Assembly (NCBI RefSeq): GCF_000315625.1
Contig: NW_005434627.1
Location: forward strand, 35,246 to 99,245
Origin: Guillardia theta CCMP2712
Lineage: Eukaryota; Cryptophyceae; Pyrenomonadales; Geminigeraceae
Reading direction: 5' to 3'
DNA length: 64,000 nucleotides
In this document: positions 32,986-43,560 of the stretch, piece by piece
How positions within the stretch are numbered: the first letter of the stretch is position 1
How the letters are laid out: the number at the start of each line of letters is the position of its first letter
Made by a program: the position numbers and the translations under genes
The notes under the pieces: generated by a model
Told to the model about the DNA's origin: nothing
The model's database searches: none
Seen by the model: only the letters and a program-made list of their open reading frames with translations

Positions 32986-34925
32986 TTACACAAGCTTAAT
33001 GGTAGCGCACGCGTTGGCCAGCCCCGCGTCTACAGGCGCATGTCATGCTTGGCTCGAGCAAGGGAAGCAGCTCACCCTTGACAGTGCACTTCTCGTCCAC
33101 GAGCACCTGAGGAGGAAACCCTGGAGGATGGTGAGGAGGGAGGAGAGGACACGCGGAGCAAGACCTGCGCTGATCTGGAACGAAGAGATGCCATGGTGAG
33201 CTTCTATCCAGCGGCGAAGGTCCCCAACAGTCATCTGCAAGTCATCTTGACATGGTGTTGGGTACGAAAGAAAAGTCCAACTTGGAGGTTTAGAACAGCA
33301 CTTGCGCGTTGTCCGTCGGGCAAACGAACCTGAATGACGAAGAATTGAGAGGAACGAGAGAGAGAGGGAGAAAGGGGGTAAGAGAGAAAGGGGCAAGGGA
33401 TGAGCGAAAGATTGTGGGAGGGGAAAGAGCACGGTACCTGGATGGTGGTTGTCGGTTTGCCCTGATCCACCTGGGGAGCCTCCAGGCTCTGCAGGCAGTT
33501 GAATGTAGGAACTCCTCCTCTCCTCCTATCTTACACTCCGAGCTGCTGGTTGGCTGGTCACAGACGCAGTCTTGACAGCTTTGTATGCATCGTCCGTCCA
33601 GTCCTGCACCCAGCTCACTCGTAGGATCCAGGCTCACAGCCCCATCGCCACCTTTCCGAGGACGTTTCCTCCTCCCCTGAACGCTTCGAACTTCGGCTTC
33701 ACCACCTGATCCACTTCAACGGCATCCATCAAGGGTCAGAGCGACCTTGGCGTTGCTCGGATCTTCCTCCCTGTGGTCGGACAGGGCGATCGTCACGGGA
33801 ATGGGTGTGCCCTTCTACCTAGTCAGCCTGCCTTCTTCCTCACAGCATGGAATCTCCACTGACATTGCTGGCCCGTTCCCGCAGCTCCTCAGGAACGATG
33901 TTGCGAGCGAGGTCTTGCATGAACCTGTCTTATGCTCACGCCTGAGGCTTCCTCCTCCTACTTGCCGTCACCTCCGGTTGACCTCTTGGTTGGACCCTTG
34001 GTCAGGATAGCTGCAAGACACTCAGCCGCTGAGCGCTTTATCGAGCTGCCATCGGTCACCGGACAGGCCCGTCGTTGAGCTGGAATGCATTTCCCTTCCA
34101 GACCGTCACCTGCGCCATCGTTACACGTCATGGCACGGGCTGACTCAACAAGGCTGCCTTGTGGTTCTTTGGCTCCACCGGAGTATCCTGAGCGACCTCT
34201 TTGCTGGGAGCCTCGGCCTCCTTTCCGAGCATGAAGCCCTTCCCGCTATCCAACAAGGATCACAACACCAGGACAGCTGGAGGACAAACAGCAGCGTTCA
34301 GCCGCGTTCTTACACGAACGATCGCTTCTTGGTGCTGGGCTCGCCGTCGGGGGCCTGCGTCTCGGACTTCTCAGCTTTCTCGAACATGCTGGAGGCACTA
34401 AAAGTCAGTGAAGGCGCTCTTGCAAGCTTGCGATCACCTCTTGGTGAGATCATCCAGCGATGCCGGCCCGGCTTCAGCCCCAGCAGGAACGTCATGGTCA
34501 ACATCGTCCTCCCCATCGTCAGCTCCTGCACGTGCCTCACTTCCTTGGTCGCACTGCCCTGGTCATGGGCAGCAGGCACACCCGTCTCTGGCTCTGGCTG
34601 GTGGGGAACGACGTCAGCTGCTCCTGCGCCCGCGGTCACACAGGAATGGGACGCATCAGCATGGAGGAGGGGTCCAACCTCCCGACTCGAAGTATGCGTC
34701 CAGTGCCTTCTCGACGTCCCCCTTGGCACTGCGACGTAAGGTCAAGGTGTGTCGGGCAGTCGGAGAGCAGTCGAGCAACGTGGAGCACAGAGGAGGACGG
34801 TCGACAATCGAAGGAGCCCAAGGGCTTTCACGGCACAGTACAGTATCTCCTTACCTTTCAATGTAGAACTTTGCCACGTCCTCGGAGGCGCCAGTCATCT
34901 CGACAAACCGCTCCATGTCGCCCAT
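32986..34925 (-). CDS. NSFL1C: p47/NSFL1C-type p97 (Cdc48) adaptor: UBA-SEP-UBX
   Basis: Cofactor that links the AAA ATPase p97/Cdc48 to ubiquitinated cargo and membrane fusion. The UBA is split over 34925-34855 (MGDMERFVEMTGASEDVAKF YIE) and 34728-34679 (KGDVEKALDAYFESG). A linker exon 34623-34541 follows, then further linker exons including SSMFEKAEKSETQAPDGEP and GKGFMLGKEAEAPSKEVA. The SEP domain reads VTVWKGNAFQLNDGPVR, YPDQGSNQEVNRRFMQDLAR, NIVPEELRERASN, TPIPVTIALSDHREED, then VVKPKFEAFRGGGNVLG. The UBX domain reads KPTTTIQVRLPDGQRASAVL, MTVGDLRRWIEAHHGISSFQ, GFPPQVLVDEKCTV and the terminal KDAGLANACATIKLV. This is the domain order of p47/Shp1. Several introns are only 40-50 nt. The linker exons around 34400-34540 are not fully resolved. 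Confidence 0.9.
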
Positions 34926-35769
34926 GATGCAGCGAGTCACTCCTGCTGCTGCAGAACAAAAGCACATCAGCATGCCACAGCAGCTTTCCTGACACGATGC
35001 AGAGCAACATCTGTGCCTGGATACGTAACTGATCCTCACTCCGCACCAGCAATCTTGCTCTTCCAGCCTCCTCAATCCATTCAACCCTCTCTGAAGCTAC
35101 ATTGCTATCGACAACCCTCAAGTTTCTACTGCTGTCATGGTCGCAGCCACAAGACGGTTGAAGCTGTAAAGCAGCTGCTATATGACCCGGCAGCAAAGGC
35201 TCAGCTCAAGTGTTAACAGCATATCTTTCATGCACGCACCGAACGCTGCGCTACACAGAAACAACCCTCGCGCTCTTCATCAGCTGCCTCTCAAATATCC
35301 ACCATCTCTGCATCCTGCACCCATCGCATTGTTGCCTTTTGATAACCATAATCTCCTCCTCTGCCTACATCTGAATGAACCCCACCATTAATCCCTATTC
35401 CTTCTCGATGTCTTTCGCTCAAAGACATCATTACCGTCATCATTGTCATGACAACCATTACCCGCCTACTTTCGTTGCCATCGTCTGCCTTCCAAAAAGC
35501 ATCATCTCCAATGACAGCCATCAACTCGACTTCCATCAATGCACCCTCAACCAAGGCTGCAAAGGAGATAGACTGAGACTGGTGGAAAAGTATGAGATAA
35601 GTAAGATGAGTAAGATGATGGTAAGATGAGTAAGATGAGTAAGATGAGTGAGATGAGTGAAATCAGTAAGATGATGGTAAGATAGTTTTGCAAACAGGTT
35701 CGAATCATGTCATGAAACTTGTCGCATCATCAGCATAACTGATCCCATGTCCTAGCGGACCAGCTTACG
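34926..35769. other. p47 upstream region, no other gene seen
   Basis: Contains a GTAAGATGA-type simple repeat (35585-35690). No further coding pattern was recognised. Confidence 0.4.
35585..35690 (+). repeat. GTAAGATGA simple tandem repeat
   Basis: Irregular tandem copies of AGTAAGATG/AGTAAGATGATG over about 100 bp. Confidence 0.85.
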
Positions 35770-36350
35770 CCCTCATCCCCTCACTTTTACTGGGGCTGCC
35801 TGGCCCGGGCCAGCTGCAGTGCCTGGCCCGGGCCTCTGCTCAGTGGCCTGCTGCCTGACACTGCCGCGTGGCCCGGCCCGGGCCCGCCGTCCGAACGTCT
35901 GTACTGGCCGGGCGAGTCACTCCTGCGGCACTGGGTCCGACCGTCCATGACTCAAAGTTAAGTTAATGGAGTCCATGGAGTCGCGCCGGGCCCGGCCCGG
36001 ACTCGAGAGCCTGACCACGCCGTGACGCCCCTGCGGGGGCCGGCCGGGCGGGGCCTGCCCGGGCCGGCCGGGCCGGACTCCGGACTCCGCCTTGACCCCG
36101 GGCGGTGTTTCCCGGCGCTGCCAGTGGGTTTACGGCGGCGGGCCCGGCCCGGATCTTCGGAATAGGCACCCCGGTGAACGGCGGCCCGCCGGGCTCCGGA
36201 ATCATCGACCGGCGGGCTCCCGGAGCGGACTGCCGGGAACTTCGGAATCGACCCGGACCGCCGGGCGGGCCGGGCCCGGGCGGGCCGCCGGGGCGGGGGG
36301 CCGGCCTTTCTCCGCACCGTTGAACTTTTCAACGGTTGCCGTTAGAGGAC
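35770..36350. repeat. GC-rich palindromic-word island 9
   Basis: GGCCCGGGCC recurs several times at 35800-35890. The AT edge word ACTCAAAGTTAAGTTAATGG lies at 35949, followed by CGGGCCCGGCCCGG and GCCGGCCGGG words. Confidence 0.65.
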
Positions 36351-37221
36351 TGATGACATAGCCCCAGTGAAACGATGCGAAGTTTTGTCATTCGGCTGTC
36401 ATTTCAAAAATATCTTTCAATATTCAAAGTTAAAGATGAAATTTCAAATTATGGGAATCAAATTGATTGGAGATATTATTAATCAGCCCGGCGAAAACGA
36501 GTGATTTCATCAAGCAACTCTCCCCTGCCCCCACCCCTTCCCAAGCGCCCTCACTAGAAATAATTCGTCCCCAGCACCCCCACCCATTCAATCCTAGGGA
36601 AGTCCATGGTGGTGAATGGTGGTGAACTACCCTACCCCCACTGGACACGTCGAACCATAAACAACCATGCCCTGATTAAAATAGTTTATACGAAGCGGCC
36701 TCAGGACCCCCCAGTTCATACAGCTGCCTCAGGACCCCCCCTTGATAGAGGAAACCTAGGCTTCAAAAACCTTCTTGCTGTGGTTCTCGTTTCGACTGTC
36801 GCAATCTCATCGCTACCTCGCCTTGTACACATTTATACATTTATATCTCCCCCTCCCTCCCTCCTCCTTCCCTCCTCCCCTCCTCCCTCCTCCCTCCTCC
36901 CTCCTCCCCCCCGCCCTACTCCACTGATTTTCTAACTTGCTTGTTGTGTTCTGTGTGCACTTTCCCAACCTCGGCCTGTGCTTCTTCGCACACAAGGCCG
37001 TTTACAATCTCAGAATTTGATAATCCCGCTGCTCTCACTGCGTTACTTCATTCCCTTTGGTTCTTGGAGCTTGTTGCTCAACCTTTATTTCTCCGCTTCC
37101 AGATTGCTCTCAGTGCAGAAATTTGGCTGTTCTCAACCCCTGGTGCATGCAAGTTCATATCTCATAAGAGGCAAATCAACGTACATCTGTACCAGCAGCC
37201 ACCGCACAAACGGAATCAAGA
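36351..37221. other. intergenic: strand-biased C-rich tract then promoter region
   Basis: 36510-36750 holds CCCCACCC/CCCTACCC words and a short direct repeat CCTCAGGACCCCCC at about 36698 and 36727. 36850-36915 is a TCCCTCCTCC tract. No gene seen before the RWP-RK-like gene. Confidence 0.4.
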
Positions 37222-37644
37222 ATGCAGAACCCTCCCCCCCTTCAGATAACTGTGATTCCAAGGAAAAGGAAAAACGAAGAGAGGAACAATAGGCAACCAA
37301 TCACACTCGACAAGGAGACTCTTGAACAATACCTTCAGTACAGCCAGAGAGAGGCTGCAGCAAAATTAGACATCTCACTCACAGCTCTCAAGAATGTATG
37401 CAAGTTTGTTGGGCTAAACAACTGGACCGACAGCAGAAAGCCTAGCAAGATCCCGCGGTCTTCTCCCTCATCTGAGGATTGTGAAACCAGCAGTCAGTCA
37501 AATTCATCCACGTCAAACTGTGGAACAGACGATTCATCGAGCTCGGAATCCTTCCTTGACAGTGAAGCAATACGTCGCTGGAGCCCTCGCTCATTCTTCC
37601 ATGATGAGATTTACGACGAAGTGATCGAACACTCATGGCTATAA
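37222..37644 (+). CDS. RWP-RK-like protein with degenerate signature
   Basis: Single-exon, 140 aa. Residues about 27-75 align by eye with the RWP-RK domain: ITLDKETLEQYLQYSQREAA, AKLDISLTALKNVCKFVGLN, then NWTDSRKPSK. The A-A-L-I-S-T-L-K-C-G pattern is kept, but the RWPY core is NWTD before RK, so the name-giving motif is degraded. A Ser/Asn-rich acidic region and an IRRWSPRSFFHDEIYDEVIE tail follow. Basic PRKRKNEER near the N-terminus could be a nuclear localisation signal. It is probably a small DNA-binding regulator related to the gene at 3963, though the two are not close copies. Divergent core residues leave DNA binding uncertain. Confidence 0.75.
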   Translation: MQNPPPLQITVIPRKRKNEERNNRQPITLDKETLEQYLQYSQREAAAKLDISLTALKNVCKFVGLNNWTDSRKPSKIPRSSPSSEDCETSSQSNSSTSNCGTDDSSSSESFLDSEAIRRWSPRSFFHDEIYDEVIEHSWL

Positions 37645-38444
37645 CCACAGTGAACACAGAGTGTATGGTTCGTTTATTTTCTGTGACCACAAAATAATCC
37701 TGCTTCTAATTGATCAATAATCAACTTTCAAAGTCAGAGCAAAGCTGCCAACCTTACTCATGTACGTATATTCGACACGTTGGCCAACGACATGATTGTA
37801 TATACTCTTTGCTTGTCTAGAATTGGTGTAGTAGTTTCATGAGTCCCGTACTGCATGTCACGATCAGACAACTTAGAGAGACCTCATGTTAATTCGAACT
37901 TGCAGTTCGCAATTTTCTTTTCAAGATTTTCCAGTAAACCTATTCTTCATAAGGCCTGGACTTTGGCCCCTTCCTCAAAGATGTTCATTCCAGGATTTTG
38001 CAGTGAACCTTTTTTTCTTAATACACATATGACATGGACTCTCATTTCATTAATTTTTGCTGAAAGCTGCCACGGTCGGTGGTTCACCATAACAGCAATT
38101 TGAACATCCGGGCAGCCTGTGTGAGCCGCCTAACTAGGTTAAGCCTCAACGTGGCCTGAGTTATGACTGAGGATTCAACTGAGTGCTCCGCCCCACTGCC
38201 ATGGTATGATCATGGCCGCGGCGCCCAGTGAGGGTTGGTTCTCACTCTCTTCTCTTCTCGCCGTATGGCCTGTGCGACAGTGTCAGGGTCAAGGCTCCTC
38301 GACTCTCCTGATTGTCCTCGTAATGATTTATATACACGCAAAATTGCAGGACCCGAGAGAGACTGAGGGTAAAGTGGCTCTCCAAAGATTTTCGATAGAA
38401 ACAACAAAAGATGCTAGACACAATCATTCGCTTCAGGTCACCTA
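37645..38444. other. intergenic, carries an inverted copy of an island-linked 37-mer
   Basis: AT-rich 3' region of the RWP-RK-like gene, then mixed DNA. 38286-38322 matches the reverse complement of 43344-43380 at 36 of 37 positions. No gene seen. Confidence 0.5.
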
Positions 38445-38635
38445 TCACAATAGGTCGGATTCCGCCCTTTCAAGTTCCGCTGAATTGGCAGTAGCAATGA
38501 ATCGCCCCCCTCTGGTGTATTCCTCGAGGAAAGCTCCCGAAGGGATTCCCAGCGCGATCGGCTTCAAGATGAGGTCAATGTATCGCTTTTTGTGATCATC
38601 AGGCAGTCTGAGAATGTACGGTCGCAGGTGCCAGG
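38445..38635 (-). pseudogene. isolated C-terminal exon abutting GC island
   Basis: The minus strand encodes a dense 63-residue frame ending in TGA at 38445-38447: WHLRPYILRLPDDHKKRYID, LILKPIALGIPSGAFLEEYT, RGGRFIATANSAELERAESD, LL. It follows a candidate acceptor (GGCCAG) at 38636. Composition and residue mix are clearly protein-like. Upstream on the coding strand lies only GC island 10, with no partner exon visible. It may be the last exon of a gene disrupted by the island, or upstream exons may lie farther away. The RPYxxxLP...Y start loosely recalls the C-terminus of some SAM methyltransferases, but this is weak. Confidence 0.4.
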
Positions 38636-38639
38636 CTGG

Positions 38640-39150
38640 CCCTCACTGAAGACGGTCGCCAACCAGGTTTGAGTCAGGGCCCGGGGGCACTGTCAGAATC
38701 GCCGCAGGCACTGCAGCAATTCCCCTACTACCTCTCGCTGCCACGGATCTAAGATCCGAAGTTGTCCGAAGCAACGAGACCCGGCGGGTTTATCCGATCG
38801 GCGATGGCATACTAGTTTGGGCCCGGGACCGTGGCACACTGTGACAGACCGTACTCAGTCAGTGAGGGCCCTGCGACTCGCCCGGCCGTCAGACTCGGCT
38901 TTGAGTCTCAGTGACTCTCCTGAGGCTCAGGCTCACTGTACGGTCCGACAGTCCGATCATCGGCCCGGGCCGGATTGTCCATAGTACTGATTTTTACCTT
39001 AACTTAAGTTGAGTAAAAGTCTAGGCTGACTCTCTCCGACTCCGGCGAGGGACGGCCTGGGAGCCGGCCGCCCGGCCGGTCTTCAAGTTTACTCAAAGTT
39101 AAGTTAAAAATCAGTACGACCGTCCGGTGACAGTGAAATCTCAGTCACTT
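38640..39150. repeat. GC-rich palindromic-word island 10
   Basis: GGCCCGGGCC, GTCAGTGAGG, TGAGTCTCAGTGACTC words. The AT edge word ACTCAAAGTTAAGTT plus AAAAATCAGTACGA lies at 39085-39115, and a related inverted word at about 38990-39020. Weaker island-like DNA continues to about 39550. Confidence 0.65.
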
Positions 39151-39808
39151 GAGTCAAGTTTGAAAATCTAGCTTTTAACTCGCCCTTGACCCGCCGATAT
39201 GTGGGCGCTGGCGCCAGGGATGCTGGAGACGGCCAAGAAGGCGCAGAGACATAAGACGCACAAGGTAACAGTAACGTGAAACTTGAAACGTTCACTCTCC
39301 CTTCATCATCGTCATCAGTTCAAGTAGTGTCAGCACGAGCGGACCGCACCGTCTTGTGAGTAGCAGGCCCGAACGAGTCACGTTAGGCGAGCAGGCATCC
39401 TGAGGGCATCCAGACCGGCACTCCGATCTGATCGGATCAGAACGTCTCACGTGACTGTGACAAGCCTCAGTAGTGACTTATAGTAGCCTGCCGAAGGCAC
39501 CGCCGGGTAGAACGGGGGCCACAGGTTGTCTCAGTCTGGTGGCGGCAACGAGTCAAGTTGTAGACAGCGTTCCGACCTGAAGTGCTAGCAAGAGCAGAGG
39601 GTTCCAGAGTGATAGAAGTCATCATCGGATTATACATGTGGGAGCAGAATGATGATCATGTTCATGGTTGGTAATTCTGCCGCTGAGAACGATCGAGATG
39701 AACCTTGCAGGGTTCTGATTGACACAACAGGACCACACATACGTATCACTGTAAGGCAGATGGTGACCTTTCTAATAATAGACGGTCAGTCAGACGATTG
39801 AAAAGCAG
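39151..39808. other. intergenic, no gene seen
   Basis: Transition from island-like words (GATCGGATCAGAACG, GTGACTGTGAC) to AT-rich DNA. Nothing else recognised. Confidence 0.35.
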
Positions 39809-39906
39809 TTAAACAATACGGACGATGGCCCGGCCAGTGGTGCGGTTGGTATCGGACTCGCGGACAGTTAGATTGCGATCTGCTTTCCTCACAATGTGTA
39901 AGAATG
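39809..39906 (-). CDS. terminal exon of unidentified small gene
   Basis: Minus-strand exon after a GGGAGCAG acceptor, 32 codons ending TAA at 39809-39811: FLHIVRKADRNLTVRESDTN, RTTGRAIVRIV. A possible preceding exon near 40046 (MNPHKSPI) joins in phase 1. Basic and well-formed, but I do not recognise the family and it overlaps no other evidence. It may be a short conserved protein or a chance frame. Confidence 0.35.
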
Positions 39907-40131
39907 CTGCTCCCAAACGATTGTCAATCAAAATCATTTTTTAGTGAGATACTTCCTGTTTGCTGCATTTTGTCATGTTTCGACATGACAACTACAGATA
40001 GGACTTTTGTGAGGGTTCATCTGTCAATGTGCACAAAGATGTAGTATTAGACTTAAGCCACGACTTCAACCTCAAATTCAAAGATTGGTGGTCAGGATAA
40101 CACCAAGGGATTGATGACTTGGTTTTATCAG

Positions 40132-40396
40132 GTGTTAATTGACGAAGACAACGAAGATCAAAACACTCAAGACAAAGAGAACACAAACAAGAAGCCAACA
40201 TCATCTAGGATGCGAACTTTCGGAACAATCATCAGCACAAATCTTCCCTTGGTAGCATTGTCTCTCAAGAAAAGCAAGCAAATCGTCAGCCTGACTCCCC
40301 CAGAAAACACTGTAAGAAACCTTCGTCTTATCACCAATTAGTTACAACTTCTCGCTTCAGGTCTCCAACGATCTTTTGGAGGAGAAGAAAGAATGA
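40132..40396 (+). CDS. two terminal exons of an unidentified gene
   Basis: Exon 40132-40311 (after TTTTATCAG) and exon 40361-40396 flank a 49-nt intron (GTAAGA ... CGCTTCAG), phase 0. Product: VLIDEDNEDQNTQDKENTNK, KPTSSRMRTFGTIISTNLPL, VALSLKKSKQIVSLTPPENT, VSNDLLEEKKE, stop TGA. Acidic N-part, then a short basic/hydrophobic part. The upstream exon or start is not found. Unknown family. Confidence 0.4.
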
Positions 40397-40506
40397 CAAG
40401 GTGCAAGCTAATGTCGAGACGACCCAATTGTTTCACAAGAGTCTTTTCATTGGATAAACTACAGGAGAAAGAATGGAAAAGTGACAACGTCATCAAACAT
40501 AGAAAT

Positions 40507-41163
40507 TTACATGCAGAAGGAGCCAGGGTGATGGTCGTTAGCCACGTCCGTCAGCTGATCCTTCCCCTTCTTCACTTCAACATTGGAATCCTTGCGCAAT
40601 GAGTTGAATAACCCTATCAACCCGATGATCCCAAACACCAACGACGCCGAGAAAATCCCAAAAAACCTCAGAGCCATCATCCCCGCTGCCCTCAGCGCCA
40701 GGAGTCCCACCGTCATCATAGAAACCGCTGCCCCTGCCCTGAGCGCCCAAGACACATACAGCAGACCCATGGACAGAGCGTCAGTATTGTGCGTGTCCTT
40801 GGCAGCTTTCTTGGACCTCAGCTGAGACTTTCTTGAACGAACAGCCTTGGCACGATTCGACCTTGCCTTCCTCCTGACGGGGCAGTCAGGGTCAAGCTGC
40901 CATGCCATCTTCTGGTTGTCCAGTTCCTCCTTCTCCAAACCCATCAATCTTGCTGAGAGGGGGGGAAGAGGAGGAGGAGTCTGGAGGTAAGTGGGGGTTG
41001 TCTTCTGAATTACAACTTGCCTGGTCCTGCCTGGCACAATTGTTCTGCTTCCTGATTCCGTGCTTCCCTTGCCAGATTTCATCCAAATATGAGGAGCGAA
41101 GCATGATACGCATTGAAGTGTAGACAACACTAGGACACTCTGAACGAAAAGTCTCGCTATCAT
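40507..41163 (-). CDS. predicted plastid-targeted two-helix membrane protein, unknown function
   Basis: ATG at 41163 was chosen because it starts a clear signal peptide (MIARLFVQSVLVLSTLQCVS). That is followed at the cleavage site by C-FAPHIW, the F-AP motif typical of bipartite plastid presequences in cryptophytes and other red-lineage secondary algae. A Ser/Thr/Pro-rich transit-like region follows, then a strongly basic segment (RRKARSNRAKAVRSRKSQLR). Two hydrophobic segments come next (SMGLLYVSWALRAGAAVSMM and FGIFSASLVFGIIGLIGLF), then a soluble tail. Intronless, 218 aa. Function unknown; a thylakoid or envelope protein is the natural inference. The motif also supports the lineage assignment. 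Confidence 0.7.
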   Translation of the reverse strand: MIARLFVQSVLVLSTLQCVSCFAPHIWMKSGKGSTESGSRTIVPGRTRQVVIQKTTPTYLQTPPPLPPLSARLMGLEKEELDNQKMAWQLDPDCPVRRKARSNRAKAVRSRKSQLRSKKAAKDTHNTDALSMGLLYVSWALRAGAAVSMMTVGLLALRAAGMMALRFFGIFSASLVFGIIGLIGLFNSLRKDSNVEVKKGKDQLTDVANDHHPGSFCM

Positions 41164-41849
41164 GTTGGCCGTCAACTTTTCTTGATGTGTGGGTAAATTT
41201 CAGCAATGATAAATATGAATTTCTTTCCTTACGAGGATGTCAACAGGTTATTCAATATTACCAGATTGACAGTCTGGCAATGTCTCTGTGTGTTACTGAA
41301 CTCCGTGTCGTGAATTACTCAAAGTGAATATTCAGTAAGCGATTCTTCAGGAACAAAGTCGAATAAACAATGGGGATGTGATTCAAGTTCAATGTCAATG
41401 TTGAAGATTTAGATGGCAACACAAGGCAGGATCCTCAGAAAGGTGGAAAAGTGGCAGAGCAGCGAAGAAGAGCGACGAAGGGAGTTGTGGGGAGGGAAAG
41501 AGCAGGAGGATGGGAAGTGCAGGGCACGAGGAATGTGAGGTCCGAGTGGGGGGCTGGGTCACTACTAAAAGACGTTTTAGTCATGAAAATGTGTTTTAAA
41601 TACCTGTTCTACTATTGTTTTTGTCTCGGGCGATTGGGATCCCAAATTCAACAGGTAATGTTTGAAATATTTGAAAACAAATTGTGAAGAGTTTGCTAAG
41701 AGCTTGAAAATCTCTCGCCAAATACGTTTGGAAGCACCTCTACGTTGAAATTTTGAACGTACATCAAAAACCCTTTTTTAACACCACGATATATATAGTT
41801 GTAAGGACTCATACAAACATATACATTATTATATTATTTTAAATTGCAC
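41164..41849. other. intergenic, no gene seen
   Basis: AT-rich promoter side of the plastid-targeted gene. No other feature. Confidence 0.35.
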
Positions 41850-42969
41850 CCCAGTGGTGACGAAAGAACAGCATTTCGAAACAATTTGGGGTTGGGTAGG
41901 GTCCTGAAGTCCAAGCACTGGTTTGCGGGGCACAAGAGGTATGATTCTATATGTGCTTCAAGGGATATTCTGACGATCAACTTCTTGGCGTCCAGTGTTC
42001 GGCTTTGCTTCTTCTCCTTGTGCTGTGATGGGGGTAGTCCCTCAGTAGGTGGTAGGGGTAACAATTGTTTTTGAATACACAGCAGGGGTGCTTGACCACG
42101 GGTACATTTGTCATGTAAAATGCTGTCTAAGGTGGGGTAGTCAGTCTATAGAAAAATGGCGTGCCTTGTACCTGAAGAAAATTCGATCAGGAGGACCCTA
42201 CCCTACAGTTCAACCGCATGAAAAGGGGTGTTGAAAGCGCTGTCAGGTCTGTCGTACATCTGTATTTTGTGAGGGTAGGGTGACAATTGGACCGGTTGAA
42301 ATCTCTGATAAAATGCCACAACAACAGAGAATAAGTATGGTGGGTACTAAGCTCATGGGGTACTCTGAATTTTTGGGGTGGGGCAGCATTAAATAATTAC
42401 TGGGGTCGGATTCGCGTAATAGAAATCTCAAATTTAAAAATAATCTAAAACGAAAAAATTGAACGTGACTTGACCGTCACGAGGAAGGGGGGTGGGAATC
42501 ACAAGATCCCTCAAAACTCTGTAGGGCTCGAACGGGAGCCTGTTGAATATAGAGCTCTTAAGGAAGAAATGCAGAAGGGGTAGGGCCGCAGAGGGCAGCC
42601 TCGGCGGGCACTGGGGCCGGAGCAGTGTAGCAAGCAAGAGGATGATGGGATATGAGAAATTTCCTAATACTCCAAATAGATAACAGGTCGGCTACGGAAG
42701 GGAAGGAAGAAACCCTGAGTGGCAAAGCCAAGGGTGTTCCGGGAAACGATGAGTTTCAACAACGTTTGCAATTTTAAAAAGGTGTAGACTTGTGAGGGAA
42801 ACGGTGTAGTTTCATTAGTATTATATACGTAAATGGTCATTTTAAAGTTAAATTATATATAACTTTCGTCAGATCGGGGATTGGCTCTTTGTGTGTATTG
42901 ATCTCAATTTTCAAATTTAATCAGATAATTAGAAACTTCAATTTCATAGCGTCAAATTGCCCCAAGCAG
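41850..42969. other. G-rich strand-biased tract and AT spacer before island 11
   Basis: GGGGTAGTCC, GGTGGTAGGGGTAAC, GGGGTGGGGC words on the plus strand, i.e. the C-rich motif on the minus strand. Then AT-rich DNA from 42640. No gene seen. Confidence 0.4.
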
Positions 42970-43560
42970 CCTCATTATGTTGGGTCCCCTCCGGGCACCG
43001 CCCGGCCGGGCGGCCGAGCCCGGCCGAGGGCCGGCGGCCTGGCCGCTGTGGCGGGGCCCGGCGGCCGCAGCCTGTCGCGGCGGCCCGGCCGGGCGGGGAA
43101 AGTGCGGTCGGGCCCAGCGGCAGCCCGGACGGTGGCCGTGACTCGCCTCAGTCGGACGGCGGCGTCACTGAGTCACGGATGGCAGTTTGACACCGTGAGT
43201 CACTGCGGCAGCCGCGGGCCAAACCGCGGCCCACGGCACCGTCCGATCCGACGGTCGGACGCCGGCGACACAGGCTGCCGGGCCTCGGACCCGGTCAAAG
43301 TTCAATCTTAGGGCCTCAAACTTTCAGTTAAGTTAAAGATCAGTACGAGGACAATCAGGAGAGTCGAGGAGGCTTGACCCTTTTGAAGCCGCTCCGGGCC
43401 GACCGTCGTACGGTAGACTCTCAGAGCCGCGGGCCGGGCTGGGCCCGGGCCGCCGCCGGGCACTGGCAAGGATCGGATCCGGGCCCGCCGCGGCCGGGGC
43501 GGCCCGATGAAACTTTGAACTTGACTGTCCAACTCAGTGGGGTCCCTTTGGAAGAGTGCA
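42970..43560. repeat. GC-rich palindromic-word island 11
   Basis: CCCGGCCGGGCGGCCGAGCC, GGCGGCCCGGCCGGGCGG words. It includes the TTAAGTTAAAGATCAGTACG word (43329) joined to the 37-mer at 43344-43380, whose inverted copy is at 38286-38322. Confidence 0.65.
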
